Positions 32,877-43,894 of a stretch of 64,000 nucleotides of DNA are shown here, in pieces (the first letter of the stretch is position 1; the number at the start of each line of letters is the position of its first letter). Source of the DNA: Cyanodermella asteris (Eukaryota > Ascomycota > Lecanoromycetes > Ostropales > Stictidaceae); contig UYJD01000003.1 in NCBI GenBank assembly GCA_900618795.1, positions 282,262-346,261 on the forward strand. Reading direction: 5' to 3'. A program made the translations under genes and the position numbers. A model generated the notes under the pieces. That model saw nothing but the letters and a program-made list of their open reading frames with translations. It did no database searches and was not told the DNA's origin.

Positions 32877-35800
32877 GAGGAAAAGAATCTAAGAAAGGGA
32901 GTGTTGTCTTATGAGGTGAGGCTGGCAAGTGCCCGTGAACCCTGCGTGTACCAAGTCGTACGTAGGCACAGGACGGGGGGCATGGAATTCGGTGGGAGTA
33001 AGGTTAGGTTTCAAGGCTGGAAAGGCTAGTGGTATGTGAGTTTAGAGGCAAGGAGAGTAACGAGAGAGAATGGAGCAACTAGTGGTGGCGTCGGCAGCCT
33101 ATGGGACTGGGAGAAAGGGGACAGCGCAGCAGAGAGTCTTGTTATTGATAGAGATGATGCCGATAGCGTGTACAAAGGCAGGATAGATATGAAAAGGCTG
33201 TACTGTACCATAGCGCTGGGGAGGATGGAGGCGGCAGCAGGGAGCTCGCTTGTCATCGATCAGGAGCGTGTGCGGGAAGCGTCTGATGACTACCGGCGGC
33301 CCATGGTTCACGTTTTGGGATGCCTCTCTTCCCACGCTACGTCCACTTGCCGACCGGGGTGAGCAGAGCAGCAGTACGAGGGCAGAGCTGGCTTTCGGAT
33401 AATCCCAATCGCCAAATGCGTCGGCGTGGAATGGACCAGGGTTGTCACCGCACGGCCGACAGCGACGCAGCCGAAACGCGACCCGACGCCGCTCTTCGCT
33501 TATTGCGTCTTCCTGCTCGTTGTACCTGAGAAGTTATTCGTCATTCGACAATCTCGCTGTCGTCGTTGTTGTCCATGTACTTATCGTTGTGGCTTCTCAC
33601 CAACTCCTGGAGATATTGTTTGATCAGAAGTACCTGTCGAATAGTCGACCGCAGGCATTATACTGCCCTGACTTTGTATACGATCCGCCAGCTTCCGCTA
33701 GCAGAGTCTTGTCGTCCGCCGTATACTAGAGTATGTTCTACTGTAGTCGTTCGTACATGATCACCGAACCTTGTCTCAGTCATGGTTGGTCTTAGCTTGG
33801 CTGTCCTGGCGCTTGGGCATCTTATGAAACGCCTCTCCGCGTTTGGTCCTCCCTTGCGCCCATTGTGGTACCGTGCTTGCATACGGAGATTGACCTGCTC
33901 AAAACCTCCAGCGATCATCCATCTCCAACAATTATAGCGAGCAAAAGTCCCTTTGTCGAGCCGTGTATCACATTCTGATCCTGCGTCGAATTGCCAACCC
34001 GTATGGCGGTAAGCTTATCCACACCTCCGCGGTCCACGGCGCTCGAACAGGAAACTGAGTGCCAATTGCGCCTCCATCACGATTGTTTCGCCTTGGGAAA
34101 GAACATTCTTCTCCTTTTTCCATGGCGACGTGGCTCCGGGCTCGAATCTAGAAAGCAGTCATGGGGTCGTGGAGCTGGCAGTTCCAGCACGACGAGATGG
34201 GGATCTTGGGCTAGGATTGGCGAGCGGCCTAGTCCCAGCGAGAGCATGCAGCTGACAGGTGTGGACGGCGTCTTCCAATAGGCTTGCTGAGACGGCCTCG
34301 AGCAGCTCGACAGCAATTCCTGATCGACACGACAAGGCTCATCAGCCGCAAGCTAAACCTTGGATCCACTCCAATCACTGCTCGCTCCACCCTCCATCTT
34401 TTCTTCACTCTCAGTCATCGTACCATGTGCCCTGTCGGCGGCCAATTGCGACAAGCGTGCCTCGTGGGTCTCGGGCAGGCTGCTTGCTGCCGCCGCATAA
34501 GTGCAAACACATTCAGGCACAAGTGCCTTCGTTGCGTGTGGATAAATAATCCCGGATGACAGATCCACATCAAACAGCTCTTGCATCGCGGACTGCCCCG
34601 CCATCCTGCTAGACGTCTCAGGATTCGTGCTTGCTTGTTCGCTGTCAAGGCTTGTTTGTCGAGCAACCACCCGAGACATGCGGCTCCCTACGCCCATTCC
34701 ATGCAAGGAACGAGCGTGTGTTGCCCTGCGTGTCTCGCCTCCAAATGCCTCGATGTTACATATTCCCGTGTGACGAGAGGGAGGGAGAGGATGCCTTGGG
34801 CTGGCGTGTATGCGCATGATCCGCGGTCGAGCCGGACCCTTTTGTCGGCCAGCCGCGAACTTGATCAACCCAGCAGGCACCAAGAAGCTCAAGCTCGCAT
34901 TGTCACTTGCAATATACCTTTCTGTTGCCAAAGAGATAGAACGCATTGAATTAGCATTGCCCCCACACATGTGTAGGTAACACGATCTCTACGGAATCCC
35001 TTGATCAGCACGGTCTCACCGAGTAACATTGATCGCCCGCCAACAAGTGTATACGACTCTTACGCAAGACCACGGCATTGGGACGATAACCCATCGACAC
35101 GCCGCATTCAAGTCCATCTACGCCTCGGCAGCGTATTTCCGCAGCAGTCACGAGGTACAGGTACGGATGCGGCAAAAGCAGGCTCCTGTCAGCACGGCTC
35201 CCAAGTGCTGACTTACACCAAGCCACAAACGCATGTAAAATCCCGATCCACCCGACAAACTGCTGACTCCGTAACGACATCAAGACAATGACCATTCGCA
35301 TTTCTCGCAACACCGGATCCGAACCGTACTTTTGGGTCTGGATATCAGAATCACATACACGTACTGCGCCGTTCTCGCTGCAACAAATCATCCCGCTACA
35401 CGTGACATTTGTCGTCCTTGTCTGGCATCTGATGAGACTTGCCATGTCCAACATTGCTCAGCTCCCGTGTTTGCCGTGTTTTGGATCCCCCAACTGCCCG
35501 CCCTGACATGCACAATCGTCCGATAGGGTCAAGCCATGGATGATCAGCTCGGCCAAAAGGGCTCTGTTCCTGACCGGAGCACGACCGGAATGCCGCTCTC
35601 ACGCACTGCTGCACGTTGCCGCTGCTCGCATTATGGCTTGCCTACCTGCATGTCAGACTTCATTTTCCAGGCGTCAGCAAGGAATGTTGGTCGACGGCGC
35701 CGAGTGGCATTCAAGGACGAATGGTTGGGGCGGTTTGGTAAAGTCGGGCTTCAGCCCTTCGACTGACCCATGGTACAACACATCGTCTTGATGCGTGTTC

Positions 35801-36863
35801 GATCTGGCCCCGACAGTCCGGTAGCTTCTATAACCACTAGTCATTGTGTGTTGACGACAATCTTCATTTGCACCAATCGGCGCATCATGCTCGACGACTG
35901 TATTCTGGTAAGGACTGACCCAAAGGCAAGCTGAGACTTTACTAGACCAGCGAACGGCTGAAGAGGTGCACTGACCCCGACATTGATCGCTGCAAGGACC
36001 AGCCGCTGGCGGATCCTTTCGTCACGATGAAGGGTCAATTTCTCGAGGCCCGTAAGGCAGCTTGAGATGGCCGGCCCAAAGGGCCGACTTGAAGCGGACC
36101 TCGTGGCCCGTCGGCGGTCTCGAAAACGTCATTCACCACCTGCCATATTCGCTAACAATCCCCGTCGTAAGATCTGACGGTTTATCGGACCTTCCGGGGC
36201 TCTATGAGCGCCATCGATGATCTGTCCAATGATGTCTCGGACACGACGATCCTGCAGGCGACAGTCCATCATTTCGGCGGTCTGACCTCTCAGTATATCT
36301 TTTCAAGCGAGAAATGTCTTTTCCGATGCTATACTTGGCAAAGCCGATGCAAGGATCGGTATCGGAGCTGGTCCACATGTGGAGCTTGATGTGGCATGTC
36401 GTGCGAGAGGACGATCGCACAGAATAGACCACTTCAATGGTTTCTATTTCCATAGCCGTGTATCGCCTCACTCTGAATGACTAGTGTCTGCGCGACGAGA
36501 GACACGTCAGATAGGAGATTCAGTTTCGAGTTTGGACACGCTGGCAATATGCCTTCAATCCAAGACTTGATATTTCCTCTCGCAACGCTGGCGCCGCGTA
36601 GCGCGCCACCGGTGAACCAGACATGGGTCTCGCGGCGTTTCTGAAGAGGACAGAACTGATTGCGTCACATTCTGAGTTCTACTCTCGAAGCACTAAGCAA
36701 TACTTATCGAGGCTCCGTGTGAGGCTTTACGTTGATTCAATATAGCTTCTCTATTTATGAAACGGTGGTATGTGTTGGAAACCATTATCGGACTGTCCCT
36801 GACAGAGCGCTCATATCAAGTATGGGCACTATAGTTTCTGACACAGCTACAAAATGCCAGGCC
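32877..36863. other. Four-kilobase region without a convincing gene
   Basis: It lies upstream of the split gene and downstream of the rhodopsin-domain gene, with only short frames on both strands. The longest (34353-34970, minus, 205 codons) has no motif, domain or biased composition and is probably chance. A 6-bp-stem, 3-nt-loop inverted repeat (cggccc AAA gggccg) sits at 36072-36086. Base composition does not look strikingly AT-rich, so I see no obvious repeat-induced mutation. It could hold long promoters, non-coding transcripts or decayed elements. Confidence 0.4.
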
Positions 36864-38030
36864 TCAAGCCATCGAGCCCTCCCGTAATTTTTTCATGGAG
36901 GCATCCTCGACAAAATTGTGCCAGCCGTCCGAGTCGGGAGACTCTCGTCTCTTCGATTTGATGATGTCCTCGCGAATCGAACTTCCGTTTCTGAGCAATG
37001 ACGTGGTACCTGTCATCTTCAGCCCTTCTCTACCTCTCGTCAGCGCAGTACCTCCTGTCGCAGCAGAGCCAAAGCCCTTCGCAATCCTCTGCGGCAGCGC
37101 CATAACAAACAAATACTGCAGACTCGGCAGGCATGCAACCACCACGCTCAGTCCGCTCTCCATCAAGCCCCAATACAGCGCCGTACTGTTCACCATAGCC
37201 TCATCGGTGCCGGTGAAGTCGCTCACAACACCACGCATGACGCTCTCCAACACCAGTCCCCGAATGAAAGATACCGCGACCGTCGGTCCGGCGAGTGCAA
37301 ACGCCGTCGCAACGAGCAGCTTCTTTCCGAGAGGCATCTGAAGCTTGAAGATGCGGCGGACGGGCAGGAGCAGGATGATGACGTCGAGTATGAAATCGGA
37401 GATGGACAGACCGGCTTCGATCGTTAGGCCCAGACATTTCCTGCCTACGATGTGTAGTGGTCCATCCCAGATTAGGTAGAAGGAGGAGCCGCATTGGAAG
37501 ACGAAGCAGAGGAAGAAGGTCAGACCCCATAAAGAGGTGATGATGATGGTGATCAGGGTCGCCCAGTGGAAGAAGTCGTGTCTGTTAGGACATAGGACGC
37601 GGCGGTAGAAGAAGAGGATGGATAGTTTCGCGCAGGTGAGTTGAAGGGGAAAGATGATTTCCTGGGCATATACGAACTGAGTGAGGTGTCAACAACTGAG
37701 TCGGTATGGTTTGAAGAGATTTCTAGTTTGGTACACTACCTTCTCGTGTTCGGAGGCTGCTTGGCTCCAACCCCACTCCGGATCTTGGTCTCCATCGGCA
37801 TCGACGCGAGGAGAGACGGTGAGACCCATGCGCTTGTAGGAGACGGCCGTGATCATGTTGATGCACATACCGACCATGAGCACCAATGCAGGTAGCAGAA
37901 ACCAGTCGTCGAGTCCCTGTCGTAGCTTCTGGCCGCGTCTGATCAAGAGCCGACAGATGAAGAGTAAAATGCCAATGTTCATCAAGGCTACGGCCATGCC
38001 GAGCAAGGAAGATTGAGAGACGTAAGTCAT
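36864..38030 (-). CDS. Rhodopsin-domain integral membrane protein (fungal Rhodopsin_dom family)
   Basis: 367 residues in two exons, 37740-38030 and 36864-37676, with a 63-nt phase-0 intron. Seven hydrophobic segments are visible, including LLGMAVALMNIGILLFICRL, WFLLPALVLMVGMCINMIT, LQLTCAKLSILFFYRRVL, ATLITIIITSLWGLTFFL and YLFVMALPQ. The R-x-x-R-x-x-L-R-x-G-L-D-D-W pattern after helix 1 and the K-L-S-I-L-F-F-Y-R-R motif after helix 3 are hallmarks of this large fungal family (formerly grouped with SAT4/Pth11-like proteins). Members are plasma-membrane proteins of mostly unknown ligand; no retinal lysine is implied. The C-terminal 80 residues are cytosolic and charged. The start at 38030 is the first in-frame ATG; an extra upstream exon cannot be excluded. 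Confidence 0.87.
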
Positions 38031-39779
38031 GCCGACCGAATTGAAGAGATCAGTAGCAGAGTCGCCCAAGTGTCAGGACGATGGGATGGACAAACGGAAA
38101 AGAGTCAGAAACGCATTGAGCGACGCCCTGCTTGCGATTGAGCAGAAAGATCAACGACCCGGTGAGGGCCCGCGAGACCTTCTTCTGGGGTAGTCATGGT
38201 TATATGAAAGATCAGCAGGGTAGATAATGAGTAATCGAGAACGAGCGGCTCGTATACCACGTGTTGTGGTTGCAAAGGGCACACAACGGGATGACAGATT
38301 TGGAAGATCAGGATCGTGCGTTGGGATGAGACGATGAACCGTGCTCGCCACGCTTGTTCGATAGGACATATGAGAATGGAAATCATGGTCACCGCTCATG
38401 GATCGTGTGGTTGCATTGCAGCGCCATGTGAATTGATGGGCTCAGAGCTGTGCGCAGCCCCAGGTCCCAAAGATCGTGCCAGCGCCCATAGTGCGAACAC
38501 GCCTCTAGGACTATCATTGTCCTCGATATTTCAACACCGACGCCACCATGTGCGGCGAGCTAGGCCACCTTTCAAGCCATGTTGGTATTGAGATGGTGGC
38601 GGCTCAGTCGTGTCTGGGGCCAAAGCAACACTGAACAGACTGTACGCAGGTCCGAGCACCAATTAGTACACGTGGGACTCGGGCTGAACATCGCACGACT
38701 TGAACGCGCACCGGGGGCAATGTAGAAAGTGAAGCCGCGAAATGGCGCGTGCTTGAACATCAACAGGTGAGATATTGCCAGAGAAGGATCTATTAAGGCC
38801 CCGGGGCTAGTGAGTGCCGGTGTTTGAGGTTGCGGCAAAGATGTCACCCTACCGACTCAGCTCTGCACTGACAGACGCCACCACGTGATCAGCATTTATA
38901 GACGGGGCTTCGACCACTACTGAACGTCCGACGATTGGCTCAATTAAGCTAACTTCTGACAAAGTGCCTGTGCGAACACGAAGACATGCTTCGACTTCGC
39001 AAGCATTCTTGCTAGGATCGATAGCTGCCACGGGTCCAAGGGTGTCATACAACCACATCGCCAGGCCTCGATCCCAACCTCGCATCGACATGTGTAAGGG
39101 GTTCAAAATATTTCTAAACATCTCTCCATCTTGCGACTGCACAAGAGACGAGCTACTTTTGTGCCAGCACCAGGCAATCGCGCTTGGACGAGGCACCAGA
39201 CAATAACAAAGCATCTCTTCGCTCTGTAGTTTCACGGCATTCGAATGAAATCGGGTCCGCAAAGAACAGTCATTGCTTCGAGCGGTCAGCACAAAAGGGT
39301 CGAAAGCGCGCCTTGATTCAACAAGCACGTTTAATCGCAGAGCTGCTGCGATCATTTTGCAAAGTCGAAAATGAATTCTCTTTTTTTTTTTTTGGCAATG
39401 AATACTTGCCGCGAAATGCGGCATCGATTGTGCATCCGAGCGCGAACGCAGATGGCCGGCTTCGAGCGACTCAGATTCTACAGGTTTGACACGTGCTCAA
39501 TATTCATCGCACGAAGGGCTAGGCATGAGTTGTAGCATTCATCATGTAGTGTACTTCACATATGGGTCTGCGCGTAAAGGTGAAACACGCATCGAGTTGC
39601 GTAAACGTCACGTGATGTGTCATCGATCTCTCTGCCCAAACGGGACTAGCTTTGTTGACTTTGGGACCCCGTTGCTTCGCGGAAGCTTCGATGTTCAAAC
39701 AGATGCATTTCAAGTGAGGAAGGAAGAACATCTCAATCGCAGTCGTGTTGCCACTAGCAGTTTCTCGCACCTCGTCGCT
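38031..39779. promoter_or_regulatory. Divergent intergenic region rhodopsin-domain protein / coiled-coil protein
   Basis: About 1.75 kb holding both promoters. There is a run of 13 T at 39381-39393, a CACGTG at 38882-38887 and a TCACGTGA at 39608-39615. The frame of the downstream gene is open from 39486, but this 5' part lacks the composition of the protein, so ATG 39780 was preferred. No independent gene supported. Confidence 0.45.
39608..39615. promoter_or_regulatory. TCACGTGA palindrome upstream of the coiled-coil gene
   Basis: Perfect palindrome with a CACGTG core, 164 bases before the ATG at 39780. It is identical to the site at 28476-28483. A bHLH (Cbf1-like) site is inferred from sequence and position only. 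Confidence 0.45.
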
Positions 39780-41924
39780 ATGGCTGATCCACTTACTCCC
39801 ATCTCGGGCAACGAGCAGCGCAGTCGAGCTACCCACTCCCACTCTAATTCCGTCAAGAGTTTTGCAACAGCAGAAACACATCGCCACACAAATTCAACAG
39901 ACGAAACTGCCTTCTCATCTGACCTAGTAGCACCCAGCTCACCTTTTCTCTACGAGGCTGAGCGTAGCTCACGATCACCCACAAAAGCTTCCAGCCCTTC
40001 GAAGAGTCGCGCAAAGTCACGGTCACCTCAGAAGGTCGCCTTGAACGATGCAAGGGCGCGATATCCTTTGACAGAAGAGACTCTTCGAGCGAATGAGACA
40101 AATTTCGAGACACCACGAGCCACGCAGATCAAGTCAACAGGGCCTGCGAACCGCAACTATAGCCCCAGTGAGTCGTGCCTCTCGGCTTTCTCTGCGATAC
40201 CGAACGTCGACATGACCATGTTCGCCAAACTCGGCCTCTCACCATCCAAATCCAAACGTGGTTCTCAGGAAGAGCCGCCCTCCAGCCCCAGCCGTAATAG
40301 GCCTAACACACCTGGAACAGCGAAACCGAAAAGATCGCAAGACCTGGCACAACTAAGCTCGCCTGACGTGGAGGACGGCACTGTCCAGCTCATGGACTTT
40401 ACTGAGCAGCTCAACTTCGCAGCACAGTCGAATCGATCTCCTATTCGTACGCGCGATTCGCCATTGAAGGAATCAAGAGACTTGCAGTACCGCCAGCAAT
40501 ACCGCACAAATTCTCCTACTCGAGATCCTGCTGGCTTCAAGCCGGTAACGCCTGGTCAGGCACGCGAGTTTGCAAATCTTCTGGATTTCGACCTCCCTCC
40601 CGCACCCACTCCCCGTTCCGTACCTACCATTACAGCCCGTGAGCTTGAGTCGTTGAAGGCCGGCCTTCTCTCGCAGATTTCCGCCCTCAAGGCCACGCTT
40701 TCTGGCAAAGAGGCCGAGATCTCAGCCTTGAAAGCTTCAGCAAGTGATGCTGAGACAAGGGTTGGCGACGCTCTCGAGCAGCTCCGCGAGGTCCGAAACC
40801 TGAAGGACGCGCTTGAGCAAGAGAAGGAGGACTGGGACAAGCGCGATCATGAGACTCAGCGAGTGCTCAGAGAAGTACGTGCGCAGATTACCGAAACCGA
40901 GAAGGAGCGGGCACAGATGGAAGGCCAACTGTTCGAGGCAGAGAGACGCGCAGAGGATGCGGACACAAGAGCTCAGGAAGCCGAAAGCAAGGTCGCTGGT
41001 GCCGCTGCCGGTGCGGATGTCGTCAACTCAAGTGCAAGCGGAGATATTGGCAGTCCTGGCAGCGAGGCCAACAAGGCTGTCCAGGTCGCTGTCGAGAAGG
41101 TTGCACGGGAACTGCATTCTTTGTACAAGGCCAAACACGAAGCAAAGGTTGCGCAATTGAAGAAATCTTATGAAGCTAGATGGAATAAGAAGACCACAGC
41201 CTTACAGGATGAAGTGGCGCGTCTTGAGAAGGAACTAGACGAGAGCAAGATGGAAGTGGACGGCTTGAAGCATGAGGTCGGGGAAGGCAAGCTCAAGAAC
41301 AGCCGAGTGGATGTCATGACGACAGTCAGCCCGAACAAGCTTGCAGAGCTTGGTGAGAAAGAGAAGGAGCTGATCAACCTCCGCCAAGAAGTACAAAACC
41401 TGAAGGCAGACCTCAACAAAACACGGGCTGAGAGGAATGGGTTTGAGCAACGTGCGGATCAGCTTGCCAGTGGCGCTACTGGAGATTCGAATCGGACCAA
41501 AGAGCTCGTTATCAGAGTCGAGGCGCTTTCCTCTGAGGTCGAGAGCTTAAGAGCCAACACGATGAAGCTTAAGAAGGAGCTCAAACTCTCACATGAGGAG
41601 AACTCGCAGCTCGTGGCTACAGTGGATGAGTTTCTGGCTATGGACCTTGACGCACCAAGTTCAGTCAGCATGGCCACGGCCTCGGAACAAAGACCAAATT
41701 CATCACAGTCCGGTAATGTGAGTCGTCCGGGATCCGCGCTGGGCGGCCGACATGATGCAGGAACCGCGAAGCCCTCAGGACTGAAGGGGCCAGGAAGTTT
41801 TGGCTTCAGTCAAAGCAGGATCGGCATGGGCCCTGGAGGTACGAAAAGGACGATTAGCGGTAGCCGGAGTGGGATCATGAGCAACATTGAGAAGATGGGC
41901 CGACCACGTGGTGTGGAACATTGA
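39780..41924 (+). CDS. Coiled-coil protein, probably spindle-pole/microtubule associated
   Basis: 714 residues, no intron, start MADPLTPISGNEQRSR. Residues 1-290 are disordered, Ser/Pro-rich and basic, with repeated SPxK/R sites (SPTKASSPSKSRAKSRSPQK) suggestive of CDK control, and a short helix DMTMFAKLGLSPSKSKRG. Residues about 305-630 form a long coiled coil. Within it ELHSLYKAKHEAKVAQLKKS and YEARWNKKTTALQDEV form a patch I recall from fungal spindle-pole-body coiled-coil proteins (TACC/SnaD-like), but I cannot fix the exact family from memory. The tail is Ser/Gly-rich and basic (GGTKRTISGSRSGIM), as in microtubule-binding ends. The role at the mitotic spindle is inference. Convergent with the hemerythrin gene. 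Confidence 0.78.
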   Translation: MADPLTPISGNEQRSRATHSHSNSVKSFATAETHRHTNSTDETAFSSDLVAPSSPFLYEAERSSRSPTKASSPSKSRAKSRSPQKVALNDARARYPLTEETLRANETNFETPRATQIKSTGPANRNYSPSESCLSAFSAIPNVDMTMFAKLGLSPSKSKRGSQEEPPSSPSRNRPNTPGTAKPKRSQDLAQLSSPDVEDGTVQLMDFTEQLNFAAQSNRSPIRTRDSPLKESRDLQYRQQYRTNSPTRDPAGFKPVTPGQAREFANLLDFDLPPAPTPRSVPTITARELESLKAGLLSQISALKATLSGKEAEISALKASASDAETRVGDALEQLREVRNLKDALEQEKEDWDKRDHETQRVLREVRAQITETEKERAQMEGQLFEAERRAEDADTRAQEAESKVAGAAAGADVVNSSASGDIGSPGSEANKAVQVAVEKVARELHSLYKAKHEAKVAQLKKSYEARWNKKTTALQDEVARLEKELDESKMEVDGLKHEVGEGKLKNSRVDVMTTVSPNKLAELGEKEKELINLRQEVQNLKADLNKTRAERNGFEQRADQLASGATGDSNRTKELVIRVEALSSEVESLRANTMKLKKELKLSHEENSQLVATVDEFLAMDLDAPSSVSMATASEQRPNSSQSGNVSRPGSALGGRHDAGTAKPSGLKGPGSFGFSQSRIGMGPGGTKRTISGSRSGIMSNIEKMGRPRGVEH

Positions 41925-42438
41925 ATATGGGGCGATCGGGAGCGCGATTCGTTCACGGCGAAGGACGCCGTCGTGTCAACTCGGCGCAGGTGTTTGATTG
42001 GTTTACATATACCTTGAACTGAATCATTAGCATTCAAATGACATGACCCTTCAGCTTCGCTGAGCTTTACGAGCTTCTAGCCTCCTTGCTGCATCGTCCG
42101 TGGCTTAGGTGGACATTGTAGCTGCGTGAGAACAAATCTGCGTATGTCCTTGGCTGTTTGCTTCCGTCAGTCTCCTCATGACTGAAAGACTGCCTGGTGT
42201 ATAGTTTCGTCCCATGTCTTCAGTATGCACTCTTAACAGAGCTCAGCTCGATACTTCTCTGGAGGCTTGAAGGACTATCTGCAACGTTTGCGGGATAAAT
42301 ACTTGGTGAAGTACGTGAGGCAGCACTTGGTGCGATACTGGATCAAATACTCAGTCGACTACAGGGCTGAACAATTGCTCAAGTCCTCGGCCGAGTACTA
42401 CAGAATGTATTCAAACCTGACTTTGTCCAACGAAGCAT
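41925..42438. other. Intergenic, convergent 3' ends
   Basis: 514 nt between two 3' ends; presumably both 3' UTRs. No ORF or repeat of note. Confidence 0.45.
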
Positions 42439-43369
42439 TCAATTAGACCTGTTCTCTGGCAGCATCTGTAAAGGCCGCGGGTTCCCCCACCAATCACACG
42501 GATTGAAACGCCATGCGCCAGGGTTGTATGTGGCGAACCAGTACTTGATAGCGTACGGCAAGACGCTCGGCAGAGGTGGGAAGCTATCACCACCCTCGTA
42601 CGTCTTGTCGCAGCAGCCCAAGACACAAGGGAAGACATCATACTGCCTCGGACGTCAATTCTCCAAACGGCTTTTGAATAAACACCTAAAAACAGACTTC
42701 GACTCACCAGGATGCCAATATTCCCGTTCACCTTCGCCACCCTCTCCGCCTCCTCCCAACACCTCTTCAGCCCGTCCCCGTCCAGCCTGTCGAAAGAAAG
42801 GAACAAGTCAATCTCCTCCCTCAAGTGCGTCGTCAATGGCTCCGAAAAGCTGTCGATGATCGCCTTCATGTCGACCCACCGGTACGTCTCGGGAGTCTTC
42901 TGCATCCTGGCGGCGTACGCCTGCAGACCGTGCAGACCGTCGTGGAACAGCTTGTGCTGGTCCGCGGCGCCGGACAGCAGGCCCGGCTCGCCGGCCATGG
43001 CCTCGATTTCGGGAAACCTGGTGGACTCTTCGGCGGAGTGGTGGTGGTCGACCATTTTGCACCAGCTCTCGGTGTAGAAGCAGAGGTCGATGATGTCTTG
43101 TTTGACGTGGCCTGGCGAGGAGGACGAGGAGGAGGGGATGTGAGGGCCTTGTTGGAGGATGCTGTTGAGGCCGCGGATTAGGGCGTTGTGGGAGTAGGCC
43201 ATTTCGCTTGCGGCGTAGACCGAGTAATGGGAATTCTGTTCACGTCTTCCAATGCTGTCGCCGGAAGGGGAGTGTTGGGATGACTTACGACGTCCTTGTA
43301 GGTCTTCGGGGTTGGTATGAGTTTCAGCGGTTCGTCCGCCCATGGCGCTGAAGACGGCTTAGTTGTCAT
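42439..43369 (-). CDS. Hemerythrin-like (HHE cation-binding) domain protein
   Basis: 270 residues in three exons, 43289-43369, 42708-43235 and 42439-42642, with introns of 53 and 65 nt, all phase 0. Exon 1 gives MTTKPSSAPWADEPLKLIPT. The four-helix HHE bundle is in exon 2 with its metal ligands: His in MAYSHNALIRG, HHHSAEE in helix 2, DQHKLFHDGL in helix 3 and LTTHLREEID in helix 4. Such bundles bind a di-iron or single metal centre and are linked to oxygen, NO or metal handling. Exon 3 supplies a fungal-specific tail of 68 residues containing CVLGCCDKTY and NPCDWWGN, with several Cys and Trp that resemble a second small module. The specific role is unknown. Without the last exon the frame would run on into an unrelated sequence. 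Confidence 0.9.
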
Positions 43370-43894
43370 CGTGAAGTGTTGAGACAAAGCGACTAATGTG
43401 GCTAATGAGATTGCCTGATCATCAGTACAACTTTTGGTTCTATGACGAACGATGAACTCGATATGCCAAAACTTCTGCTGGAACCGTTCTTATCTGAGAG
43501 CAGTAACTGAATTTTAGAGTAGCAGGGAGCGGCGCCTTCGGTCAGCTGAAGTCGAAACGTCCAGCCGCCTGTACTCAGCCGTGTGGCCATGATTGCGGTC
43601 GGTCTCGGGTTAGTGGCCCATCACCCGCAGTAACAGATCATCGTCCATCTTACCCAACCAAGACACTGCGAATGGCATCGATTATCAATTGTGCACATGG
43701 GCATTGACCTGCGCAAAGTATCCGAATAGACCGCGCCATTGCTGAGCACGGGCAAGTTGATCCAAGCCCAGCCTGAGAAATGTAATCAGAGTATTTTGGT
43801 TGGTATTTGTTTCTGAACACACAGAAGCGCATAGCACCGAAAAGATATGCGTCTTGGGTATCATGTGAAATGCTTTCCACCCCAGCAAACACGC
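43370..43894. other. Intergenic between two minus-strand genes
   Basis: 525 nt that contain the hemerythrin-gene promoter and the 3' flank of the TMEM135-like gene. The frame of the downstream minus gene ends at 43895; other frames here have no support. Confidence 0.45.

Noticed and set aside
34353-34970. 205-codon open frame on the minus strand
   Set aside because: No motif, no signal or membrane segment and no supporting splice sites. Its length alone is not enough in DNA of this composition.
36072-36086. Short GC hairpin with an AAA loop as a possible terminator or ncRNA
   Set aside because: A six-base stem is common by chance, and there is no neighbouring gene end; noted only in the region entry.
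39486-39779. N-terminal extension of the coiled-coil gene
   Set aside because: The extra 98 codons begin at a non-ATG codon and differ in composition from the protein; ATG 39780 gives a normal start.
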